From positions 7,666,593 through 7,730,592 of the forward strand of contig NW_004454182.1 in the NCBI RefSeq assembly GCF_000283155.1: a stretch of DNA of 64,000 nt. Reading direction: 5' to 3'. The notes under the pieces are model-generated. The model saw nothing but the letters and a program-made list of their open reading frames with translations. It was not told the origin of the DNA and searched no databases. Below, piece by piece: positions 58,996 to 64,000 of the stretch. Both the position numbers and the translations under genes were made by a program. Position 1 is the first letter of the stretch; every line of letters starts with the position of its first letter. The DNA is from Ceratotherium simum simum (lineage: Eukaryota; Chordata; Mammalia; Perissodactyla; Rhinocerotidae).

Positions 58996-59018
58996 AAAGC
59001 TGTGACGCAAGTCAGATC

Positions 59019-59032
59019 ATGTTGGCCAACAT
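59019..59032. repeat. 14-bp perfect palindrome
   Basis: ATGTTGGCCAACAT, at the start of a short segment with repeated GTTGGTCC/CAACCCTC motifs (to about 59095). Confidence 0.7.
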
Positions 59033-59229
59033 CAACCCTCGTTGGTCCTGTTAATCCAGTTTTGTCGGCCCTTGTTGGTCCCTGTCAACCCTCACCTTCC
59101 CTAGAAATCAGCAGTCTTAGCTCCTCAAAGTTCTTGCCCCAATCCCTGACCATGGCAAGTGTCCCATCTGCCTTCTCTCTGGTCAGGCCTTGGAACTAGA
59201 CTCTTAAAACATTTTAAAGGACTGAAATC

Positions 59230-59790
59230 CTAGAGAATATGTTTTAGATCCAAGAAAATATTCTTCTAAAATTGAGATGCAATAAAGACATTTTCAGATG
59301 AATGAAAGCTGAGAGAATCAGTCACCAACATACTTGTATTACAAGAAATACTAAAGGACATCCTTCAAGTTGAAGGGAAATAATACAAGATGAAAAGTAA
59401 GATCTACAGGAAGAGAATAATGAGTATCAGAAATGGTAAATATGTGGGTAAATATAAAAGACTACATATTTTTCTTTTCTTATCCTTAAAAAAATACTGT
59501 TTGAAGTAAAAATAATAACACTATGATGGGATTTATAATTTATAAGTTATGAAGAATTAAAAGATATAAAAAAAAGTAGCTTAAAGACAGGGGTAGGATG
59601 TTTAAATGGAATTAAACTGTTGTGACTTTTTTTTTTCATTTATGAAGTGGGAAAATCAGAGGCAAAGAATAAAATCTAAAGTGATCAAACGTTAATTCTA
59701 AGTAGATTATAGTAAGAATGCATATTGTAATGCCAAGAGCAACCAGCAAAAAACAATACAAAGAGGCATAGCTAAAAAGCCAAAAGAGAA
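59230..59790 (+). mobile_element. Older L1 (L1M/HAL1-like) 3' fragment
   Basis: GCTGAGAGAATCAGTCACCA, ACAAGAAATACTAAAGGACA and TTCAAGTTGAAGGGAAATAA match the distal region of old L1M/HAL1 elements. It is followed directly by a second, different L1. Confidence 0.6.
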
Positions 59791-62055
59791 GTAAACTACT
59801 TCAACATAATAAAGGCCATACATGACAAAACCACAGCTAACATCAAACTCAATGGTGAAAGGTTGAAAGCTTTCCCACTAAGATCAGGAACAAGACAAGG
59901 GTGCCCACTCTCACTAGTCCTATGCAACATAGTGCTAGAATTCCTAGCCAGAGCAATTAGGCAAGAAAAAGAAATAAAAGGCATCCAAATTGGAAAGGAA
60001 AGCTAAAGTGTCTGTGTTTGTAGATGATATGATCCTATATATACAGAAAATCCTATAGACTCCAAAAAAATGTTTAAAAAAAAATTGTTAGAACTAATAA
60101 ATGAATTCAGTAAAGTTGCAGGTTACAAAATTAACATACAAAAACCAGTTGCATTTCTATACATTAACAATGAATTCTTTGAAAAAGAAATAAAGAAAAC
60201 AATCCCATTTACCATAGCATCAAAAATAACAAAATACTTAGGAATAAATTTAACTAAGGAGGTAAAAGATCTGTACACTGAAAATTACAAGACATTGATG
60301 AAAGAAACTGAAGACACAAATAAATGGCATGACATCCTGTGTTTATAGATCAGAAAAATTAATGTTATTAAAATGGCCATACTACCCAAAGCCATTTATA
60401 GAGTCAATGCAATTTCTATCAAAATTCCAATGGCATTTTTCAGGGAAACAGAAAAACAACCCTAAAATTCTTATGGAACTATAACAGACCCTGAATAGCC
60501 AAAGCAATCCTGAGAAAGAAGAACAAAGCTGGAGGCATCACACTTCCTGATTTTAAACTTTATTTCAAAGCTATAGTAATCTAAATGGTATGGTATTGGC
60601 ATAAAAACAGACACATAGACTAAGGGAACAGAATTAAGAGAAATAAACCAGAAAATCCACCCATATACAGCCAACTAATATTTGACAAGGAAGCCAAGAA
60701 TACTCAGTGGGGAAAGGGTAGTCTCTTCAATTAACAGTAATGGGAAAACTGTATCTTTACGAGCCAAAGAATGAAACTGGATCCCTATCTTATACCACTC
60801 ACAATTAACTTGAAATGTATTAAAGACTTAAATTTAAGACCTCAAACCATAAAACTCCTAGAAAAAAACATAGGTGGTAAGCTCCTTGACATCAGTCTTG
60901 GAGATGATTTTTTGAATAGGATGCCAAAAGCACAAACAACAAAAGCAAAAATAAACAAGTAGACAGCATAAAACTGAAAAGCTTCTGCACAGCCAAGGGA
61001 ACAATAAACAAAGTGAAAAAGTCTATGAATGGGAGAAAATATTCACAAACCATCTATCTGATAAGGGATTAATATGCAAAATATATAAGGAACTCAACAA
61101 CTCAATAGCAAAAAAAGAAATAATCTAATTAAAAAACGTGCAAAGGACCTGAATAGATATTTTTCTAAAGAAGATATCCAAATAGCCAACAGGTACATGA
61201 AAAGATGCTCAACATCACTAATTATCACAGAAATTCAAATCAAAACCACAATGAGACAACATCTCAGATCTGTTAGAATGGCTATTATCAAAAAGACAAG
61301 AAATAAGTGTTGGTGAGGATGTGGAGAAAATGGAACCCTTGTGCACTGTTGGTGGGAATGCAAACTGCTGCAGCCACTATGAAAAATAGTATGGAGGCTC
61401 CTCAAAAAACTAAAAATAGAACTACCATATGATCCAGAAATTCCACTTCTGGGTGTTATCCAAAGGAAATGAAATCACTATCTCAAAGAGATATCTGCAC
61501 CCCCATGTTCACTGCAGCCTTATACATGACAACCAAGGTATGGAAACAACCTAAGTGCCCATCGATGAATGAAAGGATAAAGAAAAGGTGGTGTGTGTAT
61601 ATATATTAGAATATTATGCAGCCATAAAAAAAATGAAATCCTGCCATTTGCAACGACATAGATGGACTTTGAGGGCATCATCCTAAGTGAAATAAGTCAG
61701 ACAGAGAAGACAAATACTGTATGTTCTCACTTATATACGGAATCTAAAAAACCAAAATCACAGAAACAGAGTGTAGAATAGTGGTTGCTAGGGGCTGGGG
61801 GTGGGGAAACTGGGGAGATCTTGGTCAAAGGGTACAAACTTCCAGTTACAAATGAATAAATTCTGGGGATCTAATTATGTACAGTATGGTGACTATAGCT
61901 AACAATTCTGTATTATACTCCTGACAGTTGCTAAGAGAGTAGATCTTACATGTTATCACCACAAAAAAAAAAGCTAATTATGTGAGATGATGGAGATGTT
62001 AACTAACCTTCTTGTATTAATCATTTTGCAATATATGTGTATTAATTTAAAAAAA
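59791..62055 (+). mobile_element. L1MA-type LINE, ORF2 3' half plus 3' UTR
   Basis: The 5' end lies in the reverse transcriptase domain (CTCAATGGTGAAAGGTTGAA), followed by the polymerase motif region encoding FVDDMI (usually FADD). ORF2 continues in broken frames to the C-terminus. The 3' UTR includes CAAATACTGTATGTTCTCAC and ends near 62055 in an A run. About 2.3 kb, 5' truncated, inactive. Confidence 0.92.
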
Positions 62056-62635
62056 AACAGAGCACTCTGCAAAGTATTAGAGTTAAAGGAGAAAAGGAGT
62101 AAAAGGTAGCATTCAAGAAAAATGCATCCTACAATTATTCCATGCATTACCACTAGGAAAGCAGTCTCTATCTGTGCGCATTTTAAATGAAAAAGGTCTC
62201 CAAGAACATACCTCCTATATAAAGGCAGCTGACTACGCAAGATAGATACTAAGTGGAATATCTAGAAACTCTTAGCCTGACTCCTAATCTCATGCTTGGC
62301 ACTACCTTGCTATTTCATGCTGAGGAGCAGGGACTGTCAGCAGTCACTGAATGAGAACCCACTATCAGCCTTCAGGGGGGCCCCACACTCACGTCTACTG
62401 TGGTAGACCCTGGTCTCACCTCTCGAGAGTAGAGAAAAGGGCTAAACGACCCCTCCAAAATTCCTGTCGGTGAGACTGGGTTAATATATATCTTTTAAGG
62501 TCCTCATATGATTTTGATCCAAAGCCAGGCTTGGGAACCACTGCTGACAATGGCAGGCAGCAATGGACAAGCCTGAGCAAGGGCATCATCAGATCTGCAT
62601 TTTAGAAAGCAGACTCCGGATGCCTGTGGAGGCAA
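62056..62635. other. Unclassified intergenic sequence
   Basis: No gene or repeat recognised. Confidence 0.3.
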
Positions 62636-62639
62636 TAAT

Positions 62640-62835
62640 AGTGCTGGCGGACACAAGAATGATAATATCCGCCTTCCCTGATATGAGGAACTTTACATGC
62701 AATAGGTCATTTAGATCTGATAATTTTGTAAGGTAGGCATTTATACCCCTGTGATACAAAGGAAATCAAGGTACAAAGAAACCTAAGGTCAAATAGCCTG
62801 AAGTGTCAGAATTGAAATTCAAGCCTTATATTTTG
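62640..62835 (-). repeat. MIR SINE, antisense
   Basis: AGGAACTTTACATGCAATAG, TTTTGTAAGGTAGGCATTTA and AAACCTAAGGTCAAATAGCC. Confidence 0.55.
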
Positions 62836-62849
62836 GGAGAATACATCCA

Positions 62850-63903
62850 ATTTTTGAAATTAAGAAGAAAAATCAAAGCCTATGTAAGAAAAAATAATAC
62901 ACCCTAAATATCTTTAGTTTATCTTGATCAAACTGAGGGGGAAATACAAAATCACCATTAGAACACTACAGAAATAACTATTGTAGGCAGCATCCACTGA
63001 TGGACGCTAACATTAGTGGGAGAACCAGCAAGTAAGGAAATGTTCAAAAAACCAAAGGATGAGGCATGTCAAACGGACACAGGAGCCAACCTGAACGAGT
63101 TCTTAATGGCCAAAGCTGGAACAATCTGAACCATAAAATAAACAATGCAATATTGGAAAATTAACACAAAGTATAAAGTAGATATACAAGTCCATACTGG
63201 TATACAGAAGTAATTGAATAAACAAACAGGAGAGAAGTGACAGATCTTCTCTACAAAAGACTTCCCAATAATATACGTTGATACCCTCACTCCAGGAAGT
63301 GAAGCTTAATCCTTACCTCCTCCCCATCAAGGGTAAGCTAGACCTAGTGACTCACTTCCAAAGAACAGAGCAGGGAGAGGGAAAATTAGCGATTTTGCAG
63401 TAGAGAAATCTGCCAAACACAACATTACCCAAGTACTGAAGGTTAATATCACCAGAAATACCATGTGGACTTCACGTACCCCCTTATATCGTAAGAGGAG
63501 AGGGGCGCTCCGTTCTGTGGTGTTCTTTCCAAAAATCCATAACCCCAGTATAATCAGGAGGAAAACACCAGACGAACCCAGATTAGGGGATATTTTACAG
63601 GATAACTGGCAAGTACTCCTTAAGAAAGTCATGAATAACAAGGGAAGACTAAGTGCAACGTGGCATGGGATCCTGGATGGGATTCGAGAACAGAAAGAGA
63701 CATCAAGGAAAAATTGGTAAATCCAAATAAAGTCATCTAGTTAATAGCATTGCACCAATGTTAATTTCTTAGTTTTGATGACCATACTCTGGTTATGTAC
63801 AATGCTAATTTTAGGAGAAGCTGGGTGAAGGGCTTATGGAAACAATCTGCGTTATTTTTGCAACTTTTTGGTAAGTCTAAAATTTTTTCAAAATAAAAAG
63901 TTA
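62850..63903 (+). mobile_element. L1M 3' UTR
   Basis: The order GGCAGCATCCACTGATGGAC, GGAACAATCTGAACCATAAA, AATCCATAACCCCAGTATAA, ACAGGATAACTGGCAAGTAC and a 3' end TTTCAAAATAAAAAGTTA is the long 3' UTR of an old L1M element. Confidence 0.75.
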
Positions 63904-64000
63904 GGGAGTCAAGATGGCGGCGTAGGCAGACTCTGAACTCACCTCCTCCCGTGGACACAGCCAATTTACAACTACTCGTGGAAAAATTACCCCTGAGACA
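63904..64000 (+). mobile_element. 5' end of a young L1, cut by the window edge
   Basis: GGGAGTCAAGATGGCGGCGT opens a CpG-containing stretch resembling the first bases of a lineage-specific L1 5' UTR with its YY1-type AAGATGGCGG box. It begins exactly where the older L1M 3' end stops. Only about 97 bp are visible, so the length and state of the element are unknown. Confidence 0.75.

Noticed and set aside
60070..60348. 92-codon plus-strand protein
   Set aside because: It is a piece of L1 ORF2 downstream of the polymerase motif, in a truncated and frameshifted element.

Overview
The window is mammalian nuclear DNA: one protein-coding gene split by a very long intron, set in dense interspersed repeats. 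Two tRNA-derived SINEs with ERE-type architecture (26284-26522 and 28973-29280), a 5'-truncated L1 3' end and an L1 5' start of the type I associate with horse point to a perissodactyl, most likely Equus. This is inferred from repeats recognised by eye; no alignment was run.

The only gene I can support is ENPP6, on the minus strand. Exon 1 (coding part 56153-56393) encodes the signal peptide, the first zinc-binding Asp and the Ser nucleophile. Exon 2 (11890-12069) continues the catalytic domain. The intron between them is 44,083 bp with GT-AG ends and phase 1. The remaining exons must lie left of position 1. To the right of exon 1 are the promoter and then intergenic DNA.

Layout: 1-11889 is intron 2, with a deleted Tigger1, a MER5A-like element, a MaLR LTR and a long L2. 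12070-56152 is intron 1, with MIR, L2, L1, MLT1/MST LTRs, a decayed Tigger transposase and the two ERE SINEs. Around 25.0-26.2 kb it also holds a CpG-rich segment with a perfect CTCF core motif at its edge. 56394-64000 is upstream flank: a polypurine tract, then about 4.8 kb rich in L1 sequence that ends in the first ~97 bp of what looks like a much younger L1, cut by the window edge.

I found no CRISPR, operon, phage or other undescribed system. Most short open frames are chance frames or repeat-derived. The observations most worth following are regulatory (CTCF/CpG segment, promoter-like cluster at 23.5 kb, hairpin at 24.27 kb) and the possible full-length young L1 at the right edge.
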